Positions 1 through 10,020 of a stretch of 64,000 nt of DNA are shown piece by piece. The translations under genes and the position numbers were made by a program. The notes beneath the pieces were generated by a model that did not search any database, was not told the origin of the DNA, and saw only the letters and a list, made by a program, of their open reading frames with translations. The stretch lies in contig NZ_CP085935.1 in assembly GCF_020735465.1 (NCBI RefSeq), forward strand, positions 2,108,001-2,172,000, given 5' to 3'. Position 1 is the stretch's first letter, and every line of letters starts with the position of its first letter. This DNA comes from Collinsella stercoris DSM 13279. GTDB taxonomy: Bacteria > Actinomycetota > Coriobacteriia > Coriobacteriales > Coriobacteriaceae.

Positions 1-1059
1 CACCTTGACCACCGACGACCTCCTCTTCACCTCCCCGTTCAGCCTCTCGAGGTGGTTCGACGTCCGCACGACCCGCCGCAGCGCCTCGGGCAGCTCCATC
101 ACCGTCATCGCGTCGTCGAACCCGGCGTCGAGCCGCTCGACCGCCCTGGGCGCGGCCCCGGCGTAGTCGGCCGCGATCTCGTCGCGCCTGCGACGCGCCT
201 CCGCCATGGTCTTCGCGTTGAACATCTCCGCGAGCTCGCCGCGCAGCCCGACCCTCAGGCGCTTCGGCGCGGCGTCGACGACGTTGCGGGCGAAGTGGGC
301 CTGGCAGCGCTGCCAGGGCACCTCGGGGAACACGGACTGCAGCGCGGCGACGAGCCCCTCGTGCGCGTCGGTGGTCGCGAGCCGGACCCCCGACAGGCCG
401 CGGCGGCGCAGCCCGGCGAGGAACCGCGTCCAGCTCTCGGTCGTCTCGGCGTCCGCGACCTCGAAGCCGAGCACCTCCTTGCGGCCGTCCGGCGTGAACC
501 CGATGGCCACGAGCAGCGCCTTCGCCACGACCCTGTGGCCCTCGCGGCACTTGATGTAGGTGGCGTCCGCCATGAGGAACGGGTGGTCTCCCTCGATGGG
601 CCGCGCGAGGAACTCCCCGACGATCGCGTCGAGGTCGCGGCACGCCTCGGAGACGCACTGCTTCGAGAAGCTCTTCCCGCAGATGGTCTCCATGACCCTG
701 CCGACCTTGGCGGTGGAGACGCCGGAGACGACCATCTCGGCCATGGTCGTGACCAGCGCGGCCTCGCTGCGGCTGTAGTTGTCGAAGACGAGCGTCCTGA
801 ACGGCGCGTTCCGGTGCCTCGGGACCGTCAGCTCGATCGTGCCGACGCGCGTCGCCAGGGGCCTCTCCCTCGTGCCGTTGCGCACGTCGGTGCGCGCCTC
901 GGCCCTCTCGTAGCGGGCCGCCCCGAGCTGCTCGTCGGACTCCGCGAGCAGCACCGCGTTCAGGGACTTCTGCAGCAGGGCCGCGAACGCGCCGCCGGTG
1001 TCGCCGGCGAGAAGGGAGAGGATCTCGTCCTGGTCTAGTGTAAGATTGATTCGAGCCAT
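1..1059 (-). CDS. IS256-family transposase, C-terminus outside window
   Basis: Mutator/IS256-type DDE transposase that cuts and pastes its own element. The start ATG is at 1059 with an upstream GGAGGACGAGC ribosome site, as in copy 2. The first 353 codons are present out of 411 expected from the complete copy. The visible part covers the N-terminal region, the catalytic core beginning with the MADATY motif and the conserved CQAHFARN segment. Over the parts compared, it matches copy 2, so the two copies are recent. The long plus-strand reading frame across this region is only its antisense shadow. Confidence 0.92.
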   Translation of the reverse strand, partial: MARINLTLDQDEILSLLAGDTGGAFAALLQKSLNAVLLAESDEQLGAARYERAEARTDVRNGTRERPLATRVGTIELTVPRHRNAPFRTLVFDNYSRSEAALVTTMAEMVVSGVSTAKVGRVMETICGKSFSKQCVSEACRDLDAIVGEFLARPIEGDHPFLMADATYIKCREGHRVVAKALLVAIGFTPDGRKEVLGFEVADAETTESWTRFLAGLRRRGLSGVRLATTDAHEGLVAALQSVFPEVPWQRCQAHFARNVVDAAPKRLRVGLRGELAEMFNAKTMAEARRRRDEIAADYAGAAPRAVERLDAGFDDAMTVMELPEALRRVVRTSNHLERLNGEVKRRSSVVKV

Positions 1060-1162
1060 GCTCGTCCTCCAAGTAATCGTTGTGGTTTGGCGATTGCAAG
1101 TTTACTTGGTCGGCGGGCCTCTGGCTCGCCTTTGCTATTTACACCACTTTACGGACGCGACC
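1..1162 (-). mobile_element. IS256-family element, copy 1, cut by the window edge
   Basis: This is the reverse complement of the complete element at 62071-63454 (position p here matches 63233-p there). The 5' end of the transposase, its upstream region and the terminal repeat ending in GGACGCGACC at 1162 are present; the far end lies outside the window. The adjacent 9 bases, CGGTCTACT (1163-1171), would be the target duplication, but the partner copy is not visible. The element sits in a palindromic intergenic repeat like the one that hosts copy 2. Confidence 0.93.
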
Positions 1163-1214
1163 CGGTCTACTCGACCACCCCGATAATTCGTTACATTTTC
1201 GCGTGATTTGCGGC
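1163..1214. repeat. Arm of an intergenic palindromic repeat
   Basis: The sequence starting CGGTCTACTCG and running through TTCGTTACAT to ATTTGCGGC matches, with changes, both arms of the palindromic element around IS256 copy 2 (62018-62070 in reverse and 63509-63559 forward). Only one arm is visible because the IS and the window edge take the other. It is non-coding and lies 138 bp before purB. Confidence 0.7.
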
Positions 1215-1351
1215 AGGGGTCGTTTCCAACGGAGCGTGATGGGAGCCAAAATGCCCGCTTTTGTTCGCTTCTTGCAGTGCGTGCATGTGCCACCCCGTGC
1301 ACGTACAATATTCGTTGTACCTTGCGTGCCAATATTCAAAAAGGAGCCGCC

Positions 1352-2701
<1,350 letters not shown>

Positions 2702-2757
2702 TCACGTGTAAACGGGAACAGCCTCTTGTGCGGAGGATCCTTTTCACCTGTGCTTGG

Positions 2758-2791
2758 GGGCGCCGCCGGTGCATGCCGGCGGCGCCCTTTT
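2758..2791 (+). terminator. Intrinsic terminator after purB
   Basis: Perfect 12-bp stem GGGCGCCGCCGG / CCGGCGGCGCCC (2758-2769 with 2776-2787), a 6-base loop and TTTT. It separates purB from prfA. Confidence 0.85.
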
Positions 2792-2844
2792 GCGTGCGGC
2801 GGGAGCGATTTTCATGGACTTGGCAGCTCCGCACCCCTGTGCGG

Positions 2845-2873
2845 TTGGCGCATCAACGCTGGTTGGGTATGAT
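2845..2873 (+). promoter_or_regulatory. Sigma70-type promoter of the prfA leader
   Basis: TTGGCG (2845-2850), a 17-bp spacer and TATGAT (2868-2873). Transcription would begin near 2880, just before the ribosome site of the 8-codon leader ORF. Confidence 0.7.
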
Positions 2874-2897
2874 ATCCATCCAGAATGAGGAGGAAGC

Positions 2898-2924
2898 ATG
2901 TTCATCGCACTCGATAAGCTCTAG
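2898..2924 (+). CDS. Eight-residue leader ORF ending in TAG, upstream of prfA
   Basis: ATG TTC ATC GCA CTC GAT AAG CTC TAG encodes MFIALDKL. It has a perfect Shine-Dalgarno AGGAGG (2888-2893) four bases before ATG, and a good promoter about 20 bases upstream of that site. Its stop codon is TAG, which is read by release factor 1, the product of the next gene. A stable hairpin (2949-2972) follows, then prfA at 3012. The arrangement suggests a translated leader that senses RF1 activity; this is inference. With only eight codons, chance occurrence cannot be excluded, although the ribosome site is stronger than those of most genes here. Confidence 0.5.
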   Translation: MFIALDKL

Positions 2925-2948
2925 CTGCGTTTTACGCCATCTTGCGCC

Positions 2949-2972
2949 AACCGCGACCGCTACGGCGCGGTT
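2949..2972 (+). promoter_or_regulatory. Stem-loop between leader ORF and prfA
   Basis: AACCGCG-A-CCG-CTA-CGG-CGCGGTT forms a 10-bp stem with one bulged A and a 3-base loop; two further outer pairs are possible past one mismatch. No uninterrupted T-run follows, so it is not a standard terminator. It could be remodelled by a ribosome stalled at the leader TAG 25 bases upstream. Confidence 0.45.
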
Positions 2973-3011
2973 TGCCCCCGTTTGACCATCACGCTGCATA
3001 AAGGAGATATC

Positions 3012-4079
3012 ATGCGCGACAAGCTTGAGAAGATCATCATCGCTTTTGAGGAGCTCGAGAAGAAACTCTCCGATCCCAGCATCGCGAGCGACATCAAGGA
3101 GTTCACCCGCCTCAACAAGGAGTACGCGCACCAGACCGACCTGGTGAAGGCCGCCCGTGAGTACCTCGGCGCCCTCGACGACATCGAGGCGGCCAAGGAG
3201 ATGCTGCGCGAGGCAACCGATGCCGATGAGAAGGAGATGCTCCAGATGGAGATCTCCGAGAACGAGGCCAAGCTGCCCCAGCTCGAAGAGGACATCAAGA
3301 TCATGCTCATCCCGGGCGACCCCATGGATGAGAAGGACACCATCGTGGAGATCCGCTCCGCCGCCGGCGGCGACGAGGCCGCCATCTTCGCTGGCGACCT
3401 GTTCAAGATGTACCAGCGCTTCATCGAGTCCAAGAAGTGGAAGATGGAGGTGCTCGATTCCAGCCCCAGCGATGCCGGCGGCTTCAAGAGCATCGAGTTC
3501 AAGGTCACGGGCGACCGCGTGTACTCCGTCATGAAGTACGAGTCGGGTGTTCACCGCGTTCAGCGCGTTCCCAAGACCGAGTCCCAGGGCCGCATCCAAA
3601 CCTCCACGGCCACCGTGGCCGTGCTGCCTGAGGCAGATGAGATCGACGTGCAGATTAACCAGTCCGACCTGCGCATCGACACCTACTGCGCCTCCGGCCC
3701 CGGCGGTCAGTGCGTTAACACCACGTACTCCGCCGTGCGTATCACCCACCTGCCCACCAACACCGTGGTGCAGTCCCAGGAGCAGCGCTCCCAGATCCAG
3801 AACCGCGAGGTCTGCATGCAGATGCTGCGCGCCCGCCTGTACGAGATGGAGCTGGAGAAGCAGCAGGCCGAGCTGGGCGCCGAGCGTTCGGCTCAGATCG
3901 GCCACGGCAACCGCTCCGAGAAGATCCGCACCTACAACCAGCCGCAGGATCGCGTGACCGATCACCGTATCGGCTTCAACTCCACCTACAACGGCGTACT
4001 GCTGGGCGATCAGCTCTCTTCTGTGATCGAGGCCCTGGCGGCCGCCGATCGCGCTGCCAAGCTTGCCGCTCAGGTGTAA
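3012..4079 (+). CDS. prfA: Peptide chain release factor 1
   Basis: Class I release factor that recognises UAA and UAG and triggers peptide release on the ribosome. The 355 residues fit the family. The peptidyl-transferase-centre motif GGQ is at 231-233 ([10 protein letters not shown]) and the codon-recognition P-x-T tripeptide is PKT at 187-189. ATG 3012 is preceded by AAGGAG (spacing 6) and gives the standard N-terminus; a longer frame from 2982 lacks a ribosome site. It is followed by a terminator at 4091 and then prmC, whose product methylates the glutamine of GGQ, the classic functional neighbour. The 5' region contains its own promoter, leader ORF and hairpin. Confidence 0.98.
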   Translation: MRDKLEKIIIAFEELEKKLSDPSIASDIKEFTRLNKEYAHQTDLVKAAREYLGALDDIEAAKEMLREATDADEKEMLQMEISENEAKLPQLEEDIKIMLIPGDPMDEKDTIVEIRSAAGGDEAAIFAGDLFKMYQRFIESKKWKMEVLDSSPSDAGGFKSIEFKVTGDRVYSVMKYESGVHRVQRVPKTESQGRIQTSTATVAVLPEADEIDVQINQSDLRIDTYCASGPGGQCVNTTYSAVRITHLPTNTVVQSQEQRSQIQNREVCMQMLRARLYEMELEKQQAELGAERSAQIGHGNRSEKIRTYNQPQDRVTDHRIGFNSTYNGVLLGDQLSSVIEALAAADRAAKLAAQV

Positions 4080-4090
4080 TTGGCGTTGTG

Positions 4091-4123
4091 GCGCCGGGGG
4101 CCATGTGCTCTCGGCGTTTTTTT
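4091..4123 (+). terminator. Intrinsic terminator after prfA
   Basis: Stem CGCCGGGGG / CTCTCGGCG (4092-4100 with 4108-4116, two G-U pairs), 7-base loop, then seven T (4117-4123). Confidence 0.8.
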
Positions 4124-4312
4124 GTGGCGCAGCGGCGTTTGATAAGCGGCGTTTGGTAGATGGCTGTTTGCAGCGTGAAAATCAACGCGCACATGCGTGC
4201 AACAGGTGGGTTAAACAATACGAGTTAGCTGCTATTTTTTGCATCTGGACGGGAATTGGGAAACCGTGCCGTACAATCCCACCCATACGAAGCGCAACGA
4301 TCGGAGCAGGCG

Positions 4313-5386
4313 ATGACAAACAAGATGTGGACCATCAAACGCTGTCTTGATTGGACACGAGAGTACCTTGGTCAACGAGGGGACGAGCGGGCCCGGCTGT
4401 CTGCCGAATGGCTGCTTTCGAGTGTGACCGGGATGTCTCGCACCGAGCTGTACATGAGCTTTGATAAACCCATGGATCCCCGTGAGCTGGATGCTATGCA
4501 CGCCGCCGTTGTGCGGCGCGCGAAGGGCGAGCCGCTCCAGTACATTGCCGGCGAGACGACGTTTCGTATGATCGATGTGGCGTGCGAAGAGGGCGTCCTT
4601 ATTCCCCGGCCCGAAACCGAGTTGCTGGTTGAAGAGGTGCTGACATATATCGACCGCGAAGTGCTGGGCGGGGCCGTCGCCTCGCGTGCCCGTATCGAGC
4701 TCCCCTGGAACAGTGAGGTTCAGGCCGCCCGCGAGGCGGAGGAGAAAGAGGCGGCGGCTGACGCCGCCGCCTCCGATAGCGTTGTGGAAGAGGTTGAGGG
4801 CTCGAGCGGGGAGGATGCCGTTGCCCGCGTGCTCGAGGTGGGGTGCGGTACCGGCTGCATCTCGCTGTCCATTGCCTCGGAGCGACGTGACCGCGTTGCG
4901 GTTGTTGCCACGGATATCGAACCGCGGGCCGTCGATTTGGCGGCGCGCAATCGCGATGCCTTGGGTATCGATGCCAAAACGGTGGATATTCGCCTGGGCA
5001 ATTTGGTGAGTCCGCTCGATAGGGAGACGGAATGGGGGACGTTTGACGTTCTAGTATCTAATCCTCCGTATATTCCAACTGACGTCATGGCGACGCTTCC
5101 GCATGAAGTTGCCGATTTCGAGCCCTCCCTGGCCTTGGATGGCGGCACGGACGGCCTGGACATTTTCCGCCGCTTGGTGAGCGCTGCCCCGTTTATGCTG
5201 CGCAAAAACGGCTTGTTGGCCTGCGAGCTGTACGAGGGCCATCTGGATGCCGCGGCCGATCTGTGTCGCGCGGCGGGCATGGAGGACGTGCGTATCGTGG
5301 ACGATCTGACCGGTCGCCCGCGCATTGTCCTGGCGCGCGTCGTGACGCCAAAATCACCCAACGAGCTGGGCACATCCGACCGTTAA
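4313..5386 (+). CDS. prmC: Release-factor glutamine N5-methyltransferase, copy A
   Basis: SAM-dependent methyltransferase (HemK/PrmC) that methylates the GGQ glutamine of RF1 and RF2. Its 357 residues are longer than the usual ~280. An N-terminal helical domain (about 1-110) is followed by an acidic, Ala/Glu-rich linker (about 120-170) absent from typical PrmC, then the SAM-binding motif VGCGTG near 175-181 and the catalytic NPPY at 250-253. ATG 4313 follows GGAGCAGGCG. It lies next to prfA but beyond a terminator, so it probably has its own promoter (TACAAT at 4272-4277, weak -35). A second copy, about 80% identical in both conserved blocks by eye, lies at 13044. Confidence 0.93.
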   Translation: MTNKMWTIKRCLDWTREYLGQRGDERARLSAEWLLSSVTGMSRTELYMSFDKPMDPRELDAMHAAVVRRAKGEPLQYIAGETTFRMIDVACEEGVLIPRPETELLVEEVLTYIDREVLGGAVASRARIELPWNSEVQAAREAEEKEAAADAAASDSVVEEVEGSSGEDAVARVLEVGCGTGCISLSIASERRDRVAVVATDIEPRAVDLAARNRDALGIDAKTVDIRLGNLVSPLDRETEWGTFDVLVSNPPYIPTDVMATLPHEVADFEPSLALDGGTDGLDIFRRLVSAAPFMLRKNGLLACELYEGHLDAAADLCRAAGMEDVRIVDDLTGRPRIVLARVVTPKSPNELGTSDR

Positions 5387-5471
5387 GCGGCGCGTCGGCG
5401 TGTTTGATACCACTTGCGTAGGAAAATCAACCGCTTAGGCAATTCGTCTTTCCATTTACCGCCACGTTAGG

Positions 5472-5498
5472 TTGGTTTTGGTTTCCTATTGGTAAAAT
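5472..5498 (+). promoter_or_regulatory. Weak promoter candidate before the fucosidase gene
   Basis: TTGGTT (5472-5477), 15-bp spacer, TAAAAT (5493-5498). The spacer is short, so support is weak. A perfect 9-bp hairpin TGCCGGGCC-TAC-GGCCCGGCA (5521-5541) would lie in the 5' untranslated region, 20 bases before the start codon; it lacks a T-run and is not a terminator on either strand. Confidence 0.35.
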
Positions 5499-5561
5499 TC
5501 CCAGGCTAATAGTGCTCTTTTGCCGGGCCTACGGCCCGGCATCGTGAATCTGGAGATGCGT

Positions 5562-8500
5562 ATGGAAAAGCACCTGAGGATCACTCCGCGCTGGACTGCC
5601 GCATTGGTGTTGGGCGCGGCCTTGTCGTTCACTCCCGCCGTCACGTTTGCCGAGACGGGGTTTGTTGGCGATAGTGCCCTGACCACCGGTGACGTTGCCG
5701 ATCCTGCAAAAGATTCGGTCGTTCCCAACGCCGGCCAATATCGCTACGCGAAGGAGGAGCTGGCGGCGTTTTGCCACTTTGGCCCCAATACGTTCTCGGG
5801 GGTTGAGTGGGGCACCGATTACGGCACCAAGATGAAATCGGCCACCGAGTTCATGAATCAGTTGACCTCCATGGATGTTGACGGGTATGTTCGGTCGATT
5901 AAGGATGCAGGCTTCAAACGCCTGATCGTGACGGCCAAGCACCACGATGGTTTTTGCATTTGGAATAGCCCCTCAACGGAATACGATATGGGTAGTACAA
6001 CATCCAAGATCGATGTTCTCGAAGAGCTTTCGAAAGCATGCACCAAGCACGGTCTGGATATGGGCTTGTATTTGTCGCCTTGGGATATCCACGATAAGTC
6101 GTATGGCAACTCGGACGGCAACGCCGATAACTACAACGATTTTTACGACAAACAGCTGCGTGAGATCCTGGACAATCCAAAGTACGGGCGCGATGGCAAG
6201 TTCGTTGAGGTCTGGATGGACGGCGCCAAGGGCACAGGACAGGATGCTCAGGTATATGATTTCGAGCGCTTCGCCAAGACCATCAAGGATCTTGAGGGGG
6301 ACGAGTGCGTTATCTTCCAATGCGGCCTGCAGTCTGATGTGCGGTGGTCGGGTAACGAGAACGGCCTGGCTCCCGATACAGTGTGGAACCGCGTGAAGAT
6401 CGATGGCAAATGGGACCCCAAGACGTCCGACAAGATGCCGTGGCAGACCGAGAACAACCAGCCCATCAAAGATCAGAATCGCGTCCATGCGGGAGATCCC
6501 AACGGCGACAAGTGGGTTATGTCTGAGGCCGATGCGCGCATCACCTCCGGTTGGTTCTGGGGTCAGAACAAAAAGACTCCGAAAAGCCTCGTTGAGCTGG
6601 GAAATATGTACTTTGGCTCCGTGGGCCACGGTGCGCCATTTTTGCTGAATGTTCCGCTGAATACCGCCGGTTCGGTTGATCCCGAGATAAAGCAGCGTGT
6701 CGATGAGTTTGGCGCTGCCGTGAAACAGTCTTTCCAGCACGATTTGACCCGTGCGGACGAGAAGGCCGGTCGCACTGCCGCAACAGCCGAGGCCACGTCT
6801 GTCTGGAAGAACTCTCGGGAATTCGCACCATCTATGGTTTTGGATGGCAAGGACGATACGTATTGGAGTGCCGAAAGTGGGACGGGTGCTCAGTCGATGC
6901 TAATCACCCTGCCCAAGGCGCAGTCATTCGATGTGGTGTCCTTTGAAGAGCCCATCCAGAACGGACAGCACATCAAGTCCTTTACCGTTTCCTATCGCAA
7001 CGGCAGCAGCGGTAAGTGGGAGGAGTTCGGCAAGGGCGGCACCGTGGGTGCCAAGCGCCTCGTTCGCGGTCCCAAAGTCACGGCCACTCAGGTCAAAATC
7101 GAAGTCACCACGCACGATAACACCATCCCGCAGCTTTCCGAGGTCGGCCTGTATAAGGCGGCAAAGCCGTTTGAGACTCCGAGCCCGGTGCCGGAGGGTA
7201 TGGAGACGATCGATAACGAGCAGATGAAGACCACCGGCAACTGGAATAAGGAGTCGGGAACGCAGTTTGTTTCGAATACCGGCATGTGGACGAACGTCCA
7301 GGGCGCGAGTGCCGAGTTCGAATTCACCGGTACCAGGTTTTCAATCATCGGCACCAAGGATCCTGGTCACGGTGACATGAACGTGTATATCGACGGCAAG
7401 CTCGTAGAGACGGTAAGCACCAAAGGCTCCCCGCGCAGCACCAAGACGACGCTTTACACCTCGGGCACTTTGTCCAACACGAAGCATATGGTTAAGATTG
7501 AGGCAAAGGCCGGCGGCAATGGCAACGCCGTGGGCATCGATGCCGCAGCCGTCCTCAACAATGGTGAGGTAGGCATGCTGGATTTTGACGAGACCGCGAT
7601 CTCCATGGACGAGGAAAGCACCTATGAGTTGGGCATCACGCGCTCCGGTGGCTCTAAGGGTGCGCTTGACGTGACCGTCAATTTCGAACCCGGCTCTGCG
7701 GTCCAGGGCGATTTTGATACGAATGCCCAGAAGGTGCACTTTGCCGATGGCGAGACACACAAGACGGTTACTGTTCGCACCAAGCGCAATGCCGACGGTG
7801 CCGGCGCGGGCCAGAACGGTCAGTTTACCGTTACCATGACCGTGAGCTCGCCCAAGGAGCTTGTCCTGGGCAATTCGAGCGTAACCACCGTCACGATCAT
7901 CGATCGCGAGACCAACTACACGAAGGCAAAACTCGACGAGGCTATTAAAAAGGCAAAGCAGAATTCCTTCAATGCGGGCAATGCGACCGCTGAGAGTGCC
8001 GCTAAGTTCTCCCGGGCCCTGCTGAATGCCGAGTTTGTCGCCTCCCGGGAAAACCCCTCCGCCGATGCCATCTACGATGCTATGAAGGCCCTGCGCGAGG
8101 CAAGCGATGGCATTGAGTTCCGCAAGGACCTTTACTCTGAGGAGAATCCCTTTGTGTTCCCGTCCGTGGTTGGTCAGACCATGACCATGGAGGGCGAGCT
8201 GGGGACCATTAAGGACGATCCCGCGACCGATAGCAACTGGCCCATGTCAGTGAAGGAGTTCCAGGGCGCAAGCGGCGGCAAAGTGATCGACTCCATCGCT
8301 CAAAACGATACGTTGACCATTCCGTTCAAGGCCGAGCGCGCGGGTACCTACAAGGTTGTTTTGCGTTACATGAGCGGCAGCAACACCAACAAGCTGGTTT
8401 GGGCCGACGCCGCCAAGCAAGATCCCGTTATCAAATCGGGTGAGCACGCGGCGGGCAACAGTGACGGCAATGCGTTCAAGACGGTTGAGTTCGAATTTAC

Positions 8501-9140
8501 CGTCCTGCACCCCGGCGCTTCGAAGCTGGTGTTCACCGGCCCGGCCGAGAAGTCGCCGCGTATCGATAAGCTCGACATTACATTGACTGGCGACGGGCTC
8601 ACGAGCTTTGGCGCCGTGGGTCTTGCCGGAACCGGCGGAACGATTGCCCCCGAGGGCTTTGTGTCGCCGACCTCCGAGCAGCCGGTTGAGTTTACGATTG
8701 CTCCGAGTGAGGGTTATCGTATCCTTTCGGTGACGAAGGGCGGGCAGCCTGTTGAAGTGCCCGACCCCACTGCGCCGATGGAGGTTGCCGTGACGGCCGA
8801 TGAGGCCGCTACGGCCGATGTTGAGGTTAAGGCGTTCTTCGAGAGGATTCCTGCGCCCCAACCCGACCCGGAGCCTCAGCCCAACCCCGACCCGGAGCCC
8901 CAGCCCCAGCCGGATCCTCAGCCGCAGCCCGATCCGGAGCCCCAGCCGGATCCCGATTCTGTCCCCATGACTCCGCTCGAGCCCGCGACTCCGGTTGCGC
9001 CCGAGCAGAAGCCGGCAAAGCCCGCCAAGCCCAACGGCGGGTTGCCCCAGACTGGGGACCCCGTGGGGATTGCCGCCCTTCTTGCCTCCGCCTCGGCAGC
9101 CGTTGGCGTTCTGGGCGCGGCCATTCGCCGCAAAAGGTAG
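5562..9140 (+). CDS. LPXTG-anchored GH29 alpha-L-fucosidase, multidomain
   Basis: Predicted cell-surface exo-fucosidase acting on fucosylated host or dietary glycans. In order along 1192 residues: signal peptide (1-30, cleavage after TFA); GH29 barrel (about 45-400) with AKHHDGF and the presumed nucleophile D220 in VWMDG; F5/8 type C (CBM32-like) domain (about 406-533); beta-sandwich region (545-665); Calx-beta-like domain (665-783); FIVAR-like helices (786-850); CBM6/35-like domain (863-1010); a small repeat domain (1013-1095); Pro-rich P-x-P spacer (1097-1135); and the sortase signal LPQTG (1161-1165) with membrane helix and RRKR tail. ATG 5562 follows CTGGAG at 6-base spacing; the longer frame from 5520 lacks a ribosome site. 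Substrate linkage cannot be read from sequence. No sugar transporter lies beside it. Confidence 0.9.
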   Translation: MEKHLRITPRWTAALVLGAALSFTPAVTFAETGFVGDSALTTGDVADPAKDSVVPNAGQYRYAKEELAAFCHFGPNTFSGVEWGTDYGTKMKSATEFMNQLTSMDVDGYVRSIKDAGFKRLIVTAKHHDGFCIWNSPSTEYDMGSTTSKIDVLEELSKACTKHGLDMGLYLSPWDIHDKSYGNSDGNADNYNDFYDKQLREILDNPKYGRDGKFVEVWMDGAKGTGQDAQVYDFERFAKTIKDLEGDECVIFQCGLQSDVRWSGNENGLAPDTVWNRVKIDGKWDPKTSDKMPWQTENNQPIKDQNRVHAGDPNGDKWVMSEADARITSGWFWGQNKKTPKSLVELGNMYFGSVGHGAPFLLNVPLNTAGSVDPEIKQRVDEFGAAVKQSFQHDLTRADEKAGRTAATAEATSVWKNSREFAPSMVLDGKDDTYWSAESGTGAQSMLITLPKAQSFDVVSFEEPIQNGQHIKSFTVSYRNGSSGKWEEFGKGGTVGAKRLVRGPKVTATQVKIEVTTHDNTIPQLSEVGLYKAAKPFETPSPVPEGMETIDNEQMKTTGNWNKESGTQFVSNTGMWTNVQGASAEFEFTGTRFSIIGTKDPGHGDMNVYIDGKLVETVSTKGSPRSTKTTLYTSGTLSNTKHMVKIEAKAGGNGNAVGIDAAAVLNNGEVGMLDFDETAISMDEESTYELGITRSGGSKGALDVTVNFEPGSAVQGDFDTNAQKVHFADGETHKTVTVRTKRNADGAGAGQNGQFTVTMTVSSPKELVLGNSSVTTVTIIDRETNYTKAKLDEAIKKAKQNSFNAGNATAESAAKFSRALLNAEFVASRENPSADAIYDAMKALREASDGIEFRKDLYSEENPFVFPSVVGQTMTMEGELGTIKDDPATDSNWPMSVKEFQGASGGKVIDSIAQNDTLTIPFKAERAGTYKVVLRYMSGSNTNKLVWADAAKQDPVIKSGEHAAGNSDGNAFKTVEFEFTVLHPGASKLVFTGPAEKSPRIDKLDITLTGDGLTSFGAVGLAGTGGTIAPEGFVSPTSEQPVEFTIAPSEGYRILSVTKGGQPVEVPDPTAPMEVAVTADEAATADVEVKAFFERIPAPQPDPEPQPNPDPEPQPQPDPQPQPDPEPQPDPDSVPMTPLEPATPVAPEQKPAKPAKPNGGLPQTGDPVGIAALLASASAAVGVLGAAIRRKR

Positions 9141-9227
9141 CTCGACCCCGCGCGCCTCAAAACGTTTTACCGGAGACGGTCGCTTATGAACTGCGCCCCA
9201 AAACTTGGACGCGTTAAATAATAACCG

Positions 9228-9859
9228 CTACGCGGCCTCCCGAAGGGCCTGCTCCCGGAACTCCACCGGGGTCAGGCCCTTCAGCTTGACCTGGCGCCTC
9301 ACGTTGTTCCAGTGGTGGATGTAGGACTCGAGGTCCGCCTTGAACTCCTCAAACGTGTCCCAGTCGCGACCGCGGAAGAACTCGTCCTTCAGATGGCCGA
9401 AGACCTGCTCGGTGGCGGCGTTGTCGATGCAGTTGCCCTTGCGCGACATGCTCTGGGTGAAGCCGTTCTCCGCCAGCGCGCCGACGTAGGTCGCGTGCTG
9501 GTACTGCCAGCCCATGTCCGAGTGCAGGATCGGCCTGGTGCCCTCGGGCTTGGCGGCCATGAGCATGGCGAGCATCTCCTCCTGCTGGGCGAGGTCGGGA
9601 TGCGCGGATATGGAGTGGGCCACGATCTCCTTGCTGCCGAAGTCGTAGACCGGCGCGAGGTAGGCCTTGCCGAACGAGCACTTGAACTCGGTGACGTCGG
9701 TGCCCATCTTCTGCCAGGGGCCGTCCGCCGCGAAGTCCCGGCCGATCGCGTTCCCGAAGGTCTCGCCGACCTCGCCCCTGTACGAGTTGTACCTGTGGTA
9801 GTCGGTCTCGCGGCGTATGCCGCAGCTTATCCCCGCCTCGTGCATGATCTTCAGCACCG
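9228..9859 (-). pseudogene. IS3-family orfB, C-terminal part (split by IS21)
   Basis: Carries the integrase core of the IS3 transposase: GTDVTEF (first catalytic Asp), HSDMGWQY (second Asp) and the region around NAATEQVFGHLKDE (catalytic Glu), ending EFREQALREAA. It begins abruptly at the IS21 junction. Removing the 2239-bp IS21 plus one 5-bp duplication (2244 bp, a multiple of three) joins it in frame to the N-terminal part, through ...DKTV-LKIMHEAG.... The gene is therefore inactive only because of the insertion. The apparent start at 10094 lies in IS21 sequence and is not real. Confidence 0.85.
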
Positions 9860-10020
9860 TGTTAGCGCTACTGTAAAAACAACCATTTTGACCAACGCTC
9901 AATAACCAATCATGCCAACGCAATCCCGCCATTTGCGCCAACGTATTTTCACCATTTCCACCAACGCCGGGGCTTACGCTTCGACCGACGAGCGAACGAT
10001 GCTTTCGGGAGGAGCGGGCC

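Noticed and set aside
52..1038. 328-codon plus-strand frame at the left edge
   Set aside because: It is the antisense of the IS256 transposase and recurs as antisense at 62195-63181.
2957..2995. Possible intrinsic terminator between leader ORF and prfA
   Set aside because: The hairpin is real, but it is followed by TTTGCCCCCGTTT rather than a T-run, so it is kept only as a stem-loop.
5521..5541. Terminator before the fucosidase gene
   Set aside because: Perfect hairpin, but no T-run follows on either strand.
8850..8965. Short tandem repeat that might suggest a CRISPR or satellite array
   Set aside because: It encodes the Pro-Asp-Pro-Glu cell-wall spacer of the fucosidase; units are irregular and in frame.
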